Assembly: GCA_030490835.1 (NCBI GenBank)
Contig: CM059971.1
Coordinates: forward strand, 53,306,012-53,370,011
Length of the DNA: 64,000 bases
From: Annona cherimola
Taxonomy: Eukaryota > Streptophyta > Magnoliopsida > Magnoliales > Annonaceae
Direction of reading: 5' to 3'
The number at the start of each line of letters is the position of its first letter. Positions within the stretch are counted from its first letter, which is position 1. The translations under genes and the position numbers were made by a program. Below the pieces are notes generated by a model that was not told the origin of the DNA, ran no database searches, and saw only the letters and a program-made list of their open reading frames with translations. Of the stretch, positions 11,089-21,131 are shown in pieces.

Positions 11089-12596
11089 TTGCTCATTTTT
11101 CAGATATGTTTCAAGGCAAAGGCAAACAACGTTTGGTTCATGGATAGTGGTTGCTCAAGGCACATGACTGGAGAAAGAAATTTGTTTCATAAACTTAAGC
11201 CTCGCAACGATGGAACTGTTGCTTTTGGAAATAACAAGAAAGGTAAAATCAAAGATAAAGGAAATATTTATAGTATTTCAAATGCATGTATGGAAGATGT
11301 ATTATTTGTTGAAGGACTCGAGCACAATCTGATGAGTATTAGCCAATTATGTGACAAAGGGTACAAGGTTGTATTTGAATCATCTAAATGCAATGTATTT
11401 GATGGAGAACATATCATGTTTAGTGGAAAAAGACATAAAAATATATATTTGGTTTCACTTGACGAGCTAGATGGTCAATGTCTAATGGCCATTGACAATG
11501 ATCCATGAGTTTGGCATAAGAGGCTTGGGCATATAAACAGGTTAAACAATAAGACCTTATGAAAAAAGAGTTTAGTAGAAGGATTGCCAAAATTGAAATA
11601 TGACAAAGACAAAATTTGTAAAGCATGTCAACTTTCAAAACAACCTAAAATGTCTTTTTCCTCCAAAAAGGAGATTTCCATCACTAGGCCACTTGAATTG
11701 CTACACATAGATCTATATGGACCATCTGACATTTTAACCATTGGTGGAAAGAAGTATGTATTTGTAATAGCTGATGATTTTTTAAGATTCACATGGGTAA
11801 TTCTCTTAGCTAGTAAAGATGAAGTCTTCTCTATGTTTGCAACTTTTGTAAATTTGGTGCAAAATGAAAAAAAAGTATTATTATGACCATTAGAAGTGAT
11901 CATGGTGGTGAATTTGAAAATAAACGATTGATAGAATTATGTAATGAAAAAGGAATTCACCACATATTTTCTGCACCAAGAACTCCACAACAAAATGGAG
12001 TAGTTAAAAGAAAAATAGGACCATACAAGAGATGACTAGAACTATGCTAAATGAAAGTAAATTATCCAAGAAATTTTGGGGCGAAGCTGTAAGTACAACA
12101 TGTCATGTCCTAAACCATGTAACCATTAAAGCAATCTTGAAAAAGACCCCATATGAGCTGTGGAAAGGTAAAAAACCAAATATTTCATATTTTCATGCTT
12201 TTGGTTGCACATGTTATGTTTTGAACAATGGTAAAGCCAACTTGGGAAAACTGGATACTAAGAGTGATGAGCCAATATTCCTTGGTTACTCATCAAATAG
12301 CAAAGCATATAGAGTCTTCAATAAAAAGAACCAAGTTATAAAGGAGTCAATACATGTTTTTTTATGAATTTAATCCATTCTTCAAAAGAGAAGATGATTT
12401 AAGTTATGCAGATGATGTCACAAGTAATCTTGAAAAACTACATGTGGAAAAACAAGAAGAATCCGTAGAAAAAAAAGTAAGTGAAGGTAATGTTTTCTAC
12501 AAACCATTAACTGACTTGATATTCAAAAATGCCTATCCAATTGAGAAAGTTATTGACAATATCTATGAAGGAGTAAAGACTAGAAGGTCAAAATAA
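11089..12596 (+). pseudogene. copia A protease and integrase part of pol
   Basis: The first segment encodes the aspartic protease with its active site VWFMDSGCSRHMTG (about 11130-11170) and ends at a stop near 11506. Next come the GAG-pre-integrase zinc finger (HKRLGHIN ... CKACQLSKQ) and the integrase core with IDLYGP and the DD of VIADDF (about 11700-11780). The third catalytic acid is lost: the conserved QNGVVERK block reads QNGVVKRK, with AAA at 12006-12008. The C-terminal integrase region (KLSKKFWGEAV, FGCTCYVLNN, FLGYSSNSKAYRVFN) follows at 12050-12350. At least three stops or frameshifts occur. The encoded enzymes would mature the polyprotein and insert cDNA, but this copy cannot make them. 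Confidence 0.9.
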
Positions 12597-12745
12597 AATA
12601 TTTGTGGACAATATACTTTCGTGTCAAAAATTGAACTAACAACTATTGATTAAGCTCTTAATGATGAAAACTGGGTTATTGCAATACAAGAAGAGCTAAA
12701 TCAATTTGAAAGAAACTAAGTTTGACATCTTGTTCCAAGGCCAAA
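12597..12745 (+). pseudogene. pol linker before RT, left of the hAT insertion
   Basis: Degraded pol sequence with DEALNDENW-like traces (ALNDENWVIAIQEELNQF in one frame), which is the start of the copia RT region. It ends with the 8-bp hAT target copy AGGCCAAA at 12738-12745 and resumes at 15821. Confidence 0.7.
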
Positions 12746-15700
12746 TAGGGGTGCAACTCGGGTCAGGTTATACCGGGTTAGAGAGAACCCAAACCCTAAG
12801 CCAACTGGGTTGGAGTAAACCCAAACCCAAACCTTAAGAATTTAATTCGGGTTCGAACTGGGTTCGGGTCGGGTTCGCATTGGTTTTGGTTTGGTTTCGG
12901 GTTAGAATTCGGGTTACCAATAAACTGTTTTTTTCCAAATTTAATTGTAATCTAAAAAAAAATTATTAGAATATACATACATGTGTTTATGAAGTCAAGT
13001 CTCACGCTAAATTCTACAACATCCTTTCAAAGAATTCCGCAACATCATGCTGAATTCTGCGATATTCTTTGCATGAACTCTGCAAGTAATTTTTCGGCAC
13101 CCTATAAACACAAATAAATGACAAATTAGTTAGTTTTATGACTAGTTGGTCATTTCTATTTAATAGCTAATGGAAATGACTCAAGTGTAACAAATAGAAA
13201 ATGAACATATCATACCAACTTTGTAATTGAAACTAAACATTATCATACAAATTGCTAAAATTAAATTCAAACTGAATATTTATCATACAAATTGCTAAAA
13301 TAGAAATTGACCACTTGTCATACCAATAAACTTAAAATATGAATCGAATTTATACTACAATCTGAAATTCAAACTAACAAATTTCTCATACTAACAGAAA
13401 GTATAATATGAAATAGATTTATCATGCCAACTCAAATTCAAACATAATCCACATAACAGTTATTCAAAGCAACTAAATCTAAATACACTAAGCATAATGG
13501 TACAACATTCCAATCTAATTTAAGTGTAATCCAAATTTAAAATGACAATATAAATAAATCTTAAGTTTAAATAAGTTTACATCCACTTTTAAACAAATTC
13601 AAAATTCAAATGAGTTCATGTCTCCAAAATTTCTCAAAAAAACTAAAAAACTATTCAAAGACTTCCAAGTAATTTCTCCCTTGATTTCCATCTGTATTTC
13701 TAATATCAAGTTCTTCCTCCTCAATTTACATCTTTGAAAATAATATGCATCAACCTAGACAAAAAAAATGCATGCAACTGGTAACAATAAGAAGATAATA
13801 ATCATAAAAAATCATCCTAGAAATTAAGTTACCTCAAACATACTTTGGTAATGGAGGAAGAGGTGATTTGTCTGAACTAGAATTGGTAATGCCCGAAACA
13901 TGTATATATATTAATATTACAAAAAAACATGTATAATTTATGAAAAAATTATATAAATTACACCGGGTTTGGACCGGGTCGGGTTTTGGTACCGGGTTGA
14001 CGTGAACCCAGTTTTGATTTCGGGTTTCTATGGGTCGGGTTGAAACCGGGTCTATTTTGAAAAAATATAAAAAATAAAACCCATTTTTGATTTTGGTACC
14101 GGGTCGGGTCGGGTCGGTTCGGACCTGTTGGAAACAATACTTCAAAACAAAAGTAAATTGACCAAAGATTAAGTTTTGATGATTAACAAACAACTAACTT
14201 GAGTATATTTAAAGGACTAATGAGTTTGCCATTTGTTTTAAGGAACTTAAGTAGCCAAGTCGATCCCCAAGTCGACTTGGACTTCGACTTAGGGTGAAGT
14301 CGATCCCAAAGTCAACTTAACTATCGACTTGAGAAAGAACCTCAAAGGCAAAATCAACTTGCAGGTGAAGTCGCATCCCAAGTCGACTCCACATGCGACT
14401 TGGGAAGTCAAGTCGCAAACGAAGTCGACCTCGCTTTCGACTTCAAACATGAAAAACTGTCCAGAGCTGAATTGTGGGGCACGAAGCTGCCCAAGTCGCA
14501 GGCCAAGTCGACTCCAGGTGCGACTTGGGTGAAGTCGCAGACAAAGTCGACTTCATCCGCGACTTGAGAAGTTCAGACTTCAGAGATGCAGTTTCAAAGC
14601 CTATTCAAGGTATCTCTCACTCAAGATCAAAGCAAAGATTCAAGAATGGAGATCAAATCAAGTCTATCAAGTCTTAAAGACAAATTGAGTCAAATGCAAA
14701 GCAAGGCGCATGATTCAAAACTCAGGCTCTCCTAAGAATCATCAAGGAAACAAGCCAAGCAAGATAGAGGAAGATCAAATGAAGAACAAAGCGTATTTTG
14801 CAAAGACCAAGTCAAGTCGCAACCCAAGTCGACTCCATGATCGACTTGAGTTGAAGTCGGAAGCCAAAGTCGACTCAAGACTCAGACTTGGAACCTGACA
14901 AGGTGAAGTCGCACATGAAGTCGACTTCACCTGCGACTTGGGTCAAGTTGATGCCCAAGTCGACCCTGACTGAAACTTGAAGTTGCGACGGAGAAGCGAA
15001 GTCGCACCCGAAGTCGACTCCATCTGCGACTTGGGCGTAGTCGCATCCGAAGTCGACTCCACACGCGACTTGGGTCGCAACGGTCGGAATTTATTCGAAC
15101 GTTGGCGCATTAAATGCGCGCCACCTACCCTCTAACGTTCGGATTCCCTCCAAAATTATAAATAGCATTCATGGTGGACGAGGGAGGTAGCTGAAAATCA
15201 TTAAGAGTGCATAATTACCATCTACAAGAGCTTTAAAGAGATCAAGCTAACCGAAGAGGAAGAATTTTGCTTCAAACTGCAAGAGCTCAACTACTGATCA
15301 TACAAAGCCACTTCAAACAAGTTCTTCTCTGCGCCAAACTGCTTCTACACATCTGTAAAGTGTAGTTTTCTTATTGTTTCTATTATATGTGTTAAACTTG
15401 ATTTAGTTTGAGGAACTAAGATCAAGTATAAGCAAAGTAGTGTGTGATTGGAGTGTGACTCATCACCTACTTGTGCTGTGTTTTGTTGATGCCACCTAGA
15501 GCTGGAATCTAGAAGAGAGCGGTGAGTCTAATTGTATTGAGAGAATACAATAGTGGAACCCAAGTCACAAGGAGTGTGAGCTTGGAAGAGTGGAGTAGGG
15601 AGGTTGCCCGAACCACTATAAAAATCCTGTGTGCTTGATTTATACTTCTGCTATTTACATTGCTTTCCATTTCGTTTCTCCATTAAGGGGACTGGATTAA

Positions 15701-15820
15701 TCCGGGGATAAGCTTCTGTTTAAGATATAATTTTTAAATACCCAATTCACCCCTCCCCTCTTGGGTTTTGCCATCAACTCGGGACCAACAGGACCGACCC
15801 GGTACCGAGTTGCACCCCTA
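12746..15820. mobile_element. non-autonomous hAT element inserted in copia A pol
   Basis: Perfect 16-bp terminal inverted repeats (TAGGGGTGCAACTCGG at 12746 and CCGAGTTGCACCCCTA at 15805-15820) are flanked by a perfect 8-bp TSD, AGGCCAAA (12738-12745 and 15821-15828). Both features define the hAT superfamily. Without the solo LTR it carries, the element is about 1.4 kb. Both subterminal zones are packed with GGGTCGGGTT-like repeats. The middle (about 13000-13850) is AT-rich with no transposase, so it depends on a transposase encoded elsewhere. Confidence 0.93.
14126..15790 (+). mobile_element. solo LTR of the SIRE-like copia family inside the hAT element
   Basis: TGTTGGAAAC...GGGACCAACA, 1665 bp, flanked by a perfect 5-bp TSD GGACC (14121-14125 and 15791-15795). 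It carries the family's two GTCGAC repeat zones (about 14255-14560 and 14815-15070), a GCGCATTAAATGCGC dyad (15105-15119) and TATAAATAG (15157-15165). There is no internal sequence. It must postdate the hAT insertion, which itself postdates copia A. Confidence 0.95.
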
Positions 15821-15828
15821 AGGCCAAA

Positions 15829-16819
15829 GGACTGTACTGTCATTGACACAAAATGGGTCTTTAGGAATAAATTAGATGAAAGCGGACTTGTGGTGAGAAA
15901 CAAAGCTAGACTTGTGGCGAGAAACAAAGCTAGACTTGTGGCAAAAGGATACTCACAAGAAGAAGGAATAGACTTTGAGGAATCCTATGCTCCGGTTGCT
16001 AGATTAGAGGTCATTCACATTTTACTAGCTTTTGCATTTCACACAAACTTTAAGTTGTTTCAAATGGATGTTAAAAGTGCATTTTTGAATGGGTATATAA
16101 ATGAAGAGGTGTATGTTGAACAACCACCTGGGTTTGAGGAGAAAGATCAATCAAAATTTGTATACAAATTAACCAAAGCATTATATGGATTAAAACAAGC
16201 TACAAGGGCTTAGTATGAAAGATTAAGCAAATTTCTGATTGATCATGACTTCTAAAAAGGAAAGGTAGACACCACGTTGTTCATCAAGTATAAAGAAAAA
16301 AATATTTTGATTATTCAAATTTATGTAGACGATATTATTTTTTGTGCTACTAATGAGATCTTTTGTCAAGAATTTGAGATGAATATGATGGGGGAGCTGA
16401 ATTTCTTCCTTGGACTACAAATTAAGCAACTAAGTGAATGGATCTTCATAAACCAGTCCAAGTATGTCAAAAAAATGTTAAAGAAGTTCGGCATGGAAAA
16501 TAGCAAAGGGGCAAACACACCTATGAGCTCAACCATTAAAATTGACAAAGATGAGAAAGGTAAATCTGTTGATTTAAAGTTATATAGGAGCATGATAGGT
16601 TCTTTATTATATTTAACTGCCTCTAGACCCGATATACTGTTTAGTATTTGTATGTGCTCTAGATTTTATCATTTTATCAGAGAACATGTAGAAAATCATG
16701 ATATATGTTTGGAATATATGAAAACTGAGGATCAGATTGCAGATATATTCACTAAACCTTTAGCAAAAGAATCATTTTATAAAATTAGAAATGATATGGG
16801 GATGATTGAGTTAAATTAG
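15829..16819 (+). pseudogene. copia A reverse transcriptase and residual RNase H
   Basis: The RT is recognised from [65 protein letters not shown] and the catalytic IYVDDIIF (about 16318-16342). Defects: a stop at 16211-16213 in place of Trp, another near 16254, and a 24-bp tandem duplication (15887-15934) that repeats LV-RNKAR. After SMIGSLLYLTASRPDILFS the protein jumps from MCSRF straight to FIREHVENHD (junction near 16675). That removes the RNase H catalytic core, leaving only the tail ending ADIFTKPL and MGMIELN. The enzyme would copy element RNA into cDNA inside particles; this copy cannot complete that. Confidence 0.9.
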
Positions 16820-16844
16820 AAACAATAAGATAGGAGAAATGAAC

Positions 16845-16975
16845 TTAGAAAAGTCCAAGTCGATAAGCCAAGTCGACTCTGAACGTCCCAAGTCGACTCC
16901 AGGAAGTCGAAGTCGACTTCGGATCGGGGCGAAGTCGACTTCGGCTAGGGCAAGTCAACTTCAGGCGCGCGACTG
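16845..16975 (+). repeat. internal GTCGAC repeat array downstream of pol
   Basis: At least four GTCGAC cores with AAGTCGA- or CCAAGTCGACT-type flanks lie between the pol stop and the CT-rich leader. They match the LTR repeats in motif but lie outside the LTRs. Copia B has a comparable array at 46745-46830 in the equivalent place, so the position is conserved in the family. Confidence 0.75.
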
Positions 16976-17400
16976 TCGGGCTTCCCATCCTTCTCCCTTT
17001 TCTTTCTTTTTTCCTTCTCTTCTTCCTCATCCTTCTTCTCCCGCGCCGACGAGCTCCCCTCCTCTCTCCTTTTTCTCTCGAGCTCTCTCGGTTCTTGTTT
17101 TCTCTCCGGCCTCCGTCTCTCCCGCTCAAGCTCTCTCTCTCTCTCTCATAGTCTCTCTGCCTCTCTCTCTCCCGTTTTCTCTCTCCTTCTTTCCGGTCTC
17201 CCTCTCTCTCTTTGTTTCGAGACTTCTCTCTCTTAGAGCATTCTCAGCTCATCTCTCTCTGCTTTACTCTTTCTCTCTCAAAACCTCTAACTCCTTATTC
17301 TCTCAAATCTCTCTCACTGCTTCCTTCGTCTCTCTCCCATTCTCTCAAATTCTCCATTTCTCTCAAAGTTCAATTTGATAATTCCATTTGGAAAAACCCT
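16976..17400 (+). promoter_or_regulatory. long CT-rich leader before the extra ORF
   Basis: About 420 bp is dominated by C and T, with (CT)n runs at 17128-17150 and 17160-17235. It ends six bases before the ATG at 17407. Copia B has the same polarity as GA runs on the plus strand (about 46650-46700). It may be an internal promoter or 5' leader for the extra ORF. Frames open across it are low-complexity Ser/Leu/Phe-rich and not taken as genes. Confidence 0.55.
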
Positions 17401-17406
17401 TCTCAA

Positions 17407-18844
17407 ATGGCACCCAAATCTAGAATACCTAAATTAGCCGTCTCAAAACCAACCCAAAGGCCAGTTCCCAGACCATTCGACTCCCAAGCCGAAGAAGAAA
17501 TTCTTAGAAGACAACAGACTCCCTCCAAGCGTGCCCAGGAAGAACCATCGACTTCTACCGGCCGTCGGGTCCGATTTCAAGCCGGGACTCCATCCACATC
17601 AGTTCCAAGGGGAGAGGAGGACTTGCAAACCTCTGGAAGTTCATATATAGGGGTCAGAAGAAGGGGAACCCCAACTACTAAGGGTCAGGTCTTGAAAATG
17701 CCAACAACTTATTTCAAGACCGAGCTACAGCACAGTAGGTTCTACAAGAGCTTCTATGTGCATAAGATCTTTGTCCTAAAGATAATTGATTTCAGATTTC
17801 TTCATGATTATGAATTTGGGATAGAAGAACTGTTGGACTTTCAAGGATGGACAGGGCTTTTGAAAGCAGATGACAGGGTATATCCAGATTTGACCCGCAT
17901 ATTTTACTACCTATGGGATCAACAATACTTTAGCACCTTTGTTAAAGGAGTTGAAATGTTCTTGGGTACAATGGGGGTCCTAAGTCATGATCATGCCCTA
18001 ATGAAGATCGGCAGAATCCTTAAGAGTACCATATGATGATGAACAACTGCCTGCCGACCTATCTCTCACCTAAATGTACAACCAGCTCACTAGGAGCAAC
18101 AAATATCACCCAGGGATCAAGTTTCTACACTACATGGACTTATCCCCTAGGTTGAGGGTCCTAAGGCTGTTGATCGCCCACTGCATCTACCCCAAGGGCG
18201 GAGACAGAAATTAGGTGAACCCACAGGAGGTGGAAATCCTTTGGAAAGTCACCAATAGAGTCAAAGTCAGCCTCCCACGACTCTTCCTTGAAGCCCTTGC
18301 CTCTAGAAAAGACAACCCACGAGGGGTTTTGCCTTATGGAACATGGATCACTAAGATCCTCAAACATTTTAAAGTAGACATCGACAGTGAGCCTTTCGAG
18401 GTACTGAAGCCGACCAATGCGATAAGCAAGGCTTTGCTCCAAAGAATGAAGATTAATGTGAATCAACTCAGGGCAGAGCAGATCAGGGAAAGAATGGGTG
18501 TACCGGCTCAAGAAGAAGCCGGAGGTGCATAGGTTGAGGGGGAGCAGCCCCTGCCATCATCGGAACCTCAACCCGCTCCATCTCCACCACATGACGCTCC
18601 TGAGGAGCCCGCGTCGCCACATTCACATGAGTCTTGCTCACCTAGAGGATCAGAGATCCCTGCCCCAGCTCCACGGCCACCATCTTGGGACAACTCCGTC
18701 AATGCAATTCGGGAACATCTTGAGCAGCTTGAGGATCGTCTAACTTCTCAGATCACCGGGGTCCTCAATGTAGTGATGGATATGCACTCTAGGTAGGATC
18801 GTATGAAACGAGAGCTCCGTATGATCAAATACAGATTGGCATAA
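17407..18844 (+). pseudogene. extra 3' ORF of copia A (Transposase_32-like plant domain)
   Basis: The start ATG at 17407 (MAPKSRIPKLAV) matches the start of the copia B copy at 46574 (MAPKAVSKSNKL). Layout: a basic, Ser/Thr/Pro-rich N-terminus (about 100 residues, RRRVRF-like), then a globular region (FYKSFYVHKIFVLK, DDRVYPDLTRIFYYL, LLIAHCIYPKGG, LPYGTWITKILKHFKVDI), a Pro-rich spacer, and a C-terminal helix (EHLEQLEDRLTSQI). The globular part resembles, from memory, the 'putative plant transposon protein' family (Pfam Transposase_32). No membrane segment or signal peptide is evident, so an envelope role is not supported. Breaks occur near 18033, 18074, 18213, 18530 and 18795. The reaction, if any, is unknown. 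Confidence 0.7.
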
Positions 18845-19420
18845 GGAAACGGCAGGGCTCGGCCAATACCCGAACTAGATCCATTCGAGAGTGAATCCGT
18901 GCGCCGAGATCCGACTCCTAACCCAGTCTCATCTTTCTATTCCTCGACCCACATTTGACCTATCCGACCGACTCCTTATCCAATCTCAGCTTTTCAGTTT
19001 ACCAAATCTCTACAAGTCGACCCTTATTTGATCTATTGACAAAAAAGAGGGAGAATAGTTGAGTTTGTTTTTAGCTTTTAGGATTTTGGGTTGGGTAGTT
19101 TGTATATAGGTTTGTATTTAGTTTGCATTTGCTTTTTGAAATTTATATCAAAAATTTTAATTATATATGAAAAAGTTTGTTTATGCTCTATTTGTTTATC
19201 TTTTGTTCTTATACAAATTAAAATGCTTGTATGAATGGTTTTAACTTGTGACTTATTGAAAATGAAATATGCAAATGTCGAAAATGGAATATATATGTTA
19301 ATTTCATTAAGTTCAAAATGCAAATGACCTATGATTATCATAAAAATACCAAAACAAGATAAAATGGGATGTTTTAAAGATATTGCAAGGTATATACTCA
19401 AATCGGTTTTGTCAATCATC
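18845..19420 (+). other. 3' noncoding region of copia A
   Basis: AT-rich sequence between the extra ORF and the PPT, without coding signal apart from unlikely short frames. It contains the stretch GACAAAAAAGAGGGAGAATAG (19039-19059), which looks like an additional polypurine tract; extra upstream PPTs are common in Sirevirus-type elements. Confidence 0.6.
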
Positions 19421-19434
19421 AAAAAAGGAGAGAT
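19421..19434 (+). other. polypurine tract of copia A
   Basis: AAAAAAGGAGAGA sits directly before the 3' LTR, the site for priming plus-strand DNA synthesis. Confidence 0.9.
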
Positions 19435-21126
19435 TGTTGGAAACAAGTGTTGAAATCAAAGGCAAAATAACCAAAGTATATGTTTTGTGATTGACAACTT
19501 AATTTGAGTAAGTTTTGGCTACTAACATGTTTGTGAAATGTTTAAGGATATAAAAATGAAAAATATGAAGCATGACAGGTCAAGTCGATTCCCAAGTCGA
19601 CTCAGGCATCGACTTAGGCCAAGTCGATCACCAAGTCGACTCTAGCATCGACTTCAAAGGCCATTTTTTGTCCAGAGCTGAAATTGATGAGCAAGAGCTG
19701 CCGAAGTCGCACACGAAGTCAACTTCGCATGCGACTTGGGCGAAGTCGCAGATCAAGTCGACTCCAGCATCGACTTCAACTGACCAACACAGAATTTGAA
19801 GAGCAAAGTCGCAGACCAAGTCGACTTGACTTACGACTTGAGTGAAGTTGAAGACCAAGTTGACCCAAACATTCGACTTGGATCAAATGAAGAGAAGCAA
19901 GGTCCAAAATAAACAGATTTGCATTAACAGAGCAAGGAACACACATTTGGACATTTATAAGAACTTCAAGTTTCAAGTATTCAAGATTTCAAGACACGAA
20001 ACTAAAAATTTTCAAGCTGGAATGATCATACAGAGTTCCAAGTGATATAAATCAGTGGAAGAACAATTAACATGAAGAAAATCAAGCGACCAAAGTCATC
20101 TCAAATGAATTCAAGTTCATCTAGCTAACAAAGGAAGTAAAGTCGCACCGAAGTCGACTCCAGTAGCGACTTGGGTCAAGTCCAAGTCCAAGTCCAAGTT
20201 GACCTGAAGAAGAGACTTGGAAATTGTAGAAAACAGAAGTCGCACCCGAAGTTGACTCCACATACGACTTGGGTCAAGTTCAACACCAAGTCGACCTGAG
20301 GAGGAACTTGAACAAACTACTGAAAACCGAAGTCGCACCTGAAGTCGACTCCGTTCTGCAACTTGGGTGAAGTCGCACCCGAAGTCAACTCCACCTGCGA
20401 CTTGGGTCGCAACGGTCGGAAAATTTTTAAACGTTGGCGCATTAAATGCGCGTCACCTACTTCCAAACGTTTGAATACCCTCGTCATTTATATAAGACAT
20501 TCAATACAGATGTGAGGGTAGCTGAAAACTTCATTGATTGAGCACAACTTCTATCTCTAAGAGCATTAAGTGATCAAGGCAACATCTAGAAGAAGAACTT
20601 TGCATTCAAACCGTCAAGAGCTGCTTGCTGAATCATTCAGTCTTCCTCACAAGTTCTTCTCCGCGCCAAATCTGCATCTACACATCAATAATATGTAGAA
20701 ACTTTCTTTATTCCTTTTCTTGTTGTATTAAACTTGATTTAGTTTCAGCAACTAAGATCAAGTGTAAGTAAAGTAGTGTGTGACTGGAGTGAGACTCGTC
20801 ACCTACTTGTGCTGTGAGTTGTTTATGCCCCCTAAAGCTAGAATCTAGAAGAGAGTAAAGGCTCTAGTTGTATTCGTGAAATATATAGTGGAACCCAAGT
20901 CACAAGGGGTGTGAGCTTTGAAGAGTGGAGTAGGAAGGTTGCCCAAACCACTATAAAATCTTGTCCATTGATTTATATTTCTGCTTTCATTATCTTATTG
21001 CTTTCTATTTGTTTCATTAAAGGGGACTGAACTAAATCGGAGAATATTTTCTGTTTAAGTGAAAAATTTTAAATACCCAATTCACCCCTCCCCTCTTAGG
21101 TAATTGCCATAAACTCGGGACTAACA
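19435..21126 (+). repeat. 3' LTR of copia A
   Basis: This 1692-bp LTR begins TGTTGGAAACAAGTG and ends GGGACTAACA, with one change (C to T) against the 5' LTR end. It has two GTCGAC zones (about 19580-19880 and 20145-20405), a GCGCATTAAATGCGC dyad at 20437-20451 and a TATATAA box at 20489-20495. Compared with the 5' LTR it carries an extra repeat unit in each zone. Confidence 0.95.
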
Positions 21127-21131
21127 ACTTC

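Larger units (their letters stand above)
7575..21126 (+). mobile_element. full-length SIRE/Maximus-like copia element (copia A), interrupted and defective
   Basis: The element has two LTRs (7575-9174 and 19435-21126) with TGTTGG...CCAACA or CTAACA ends and a perfect 5-bp TSD ACTTC (7570-7574 and 21127-21131). Internal order is PBS, gag, protease, integrase, RT, extra ORF, PPT, which is the copia order (integrase before RT). Gag coiled coil, the NPNGPIKWVPK string before protease and an extra 3' ORF point to the Sirevirus (SIRE/Maximus) lineage. A hAT element splits pol at 12745/15821. Stops and frameshifts in gag and pol and a missing RNase H core make it non-autonomous. Confidence 0.95.

Noticed and set aside
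12746..14125. GGGTTCGGGTCGGGTT runs resembling degenerate telomere repeats
   Set aside because: They are subterminal repeats of a hAT element with TIRs and an 8-bp TSD; the pattern is not a TTTAGGG array.
16839..17378. Ser/Pro/Leu-rich frame across the CT-rich leader, and an Arg-rich frame on the opposite strand
   Set aside because: Low-complexity products of a pyrimidine tract; the conserved ORF begins at 17407 and the frame is not maintained in copia B.
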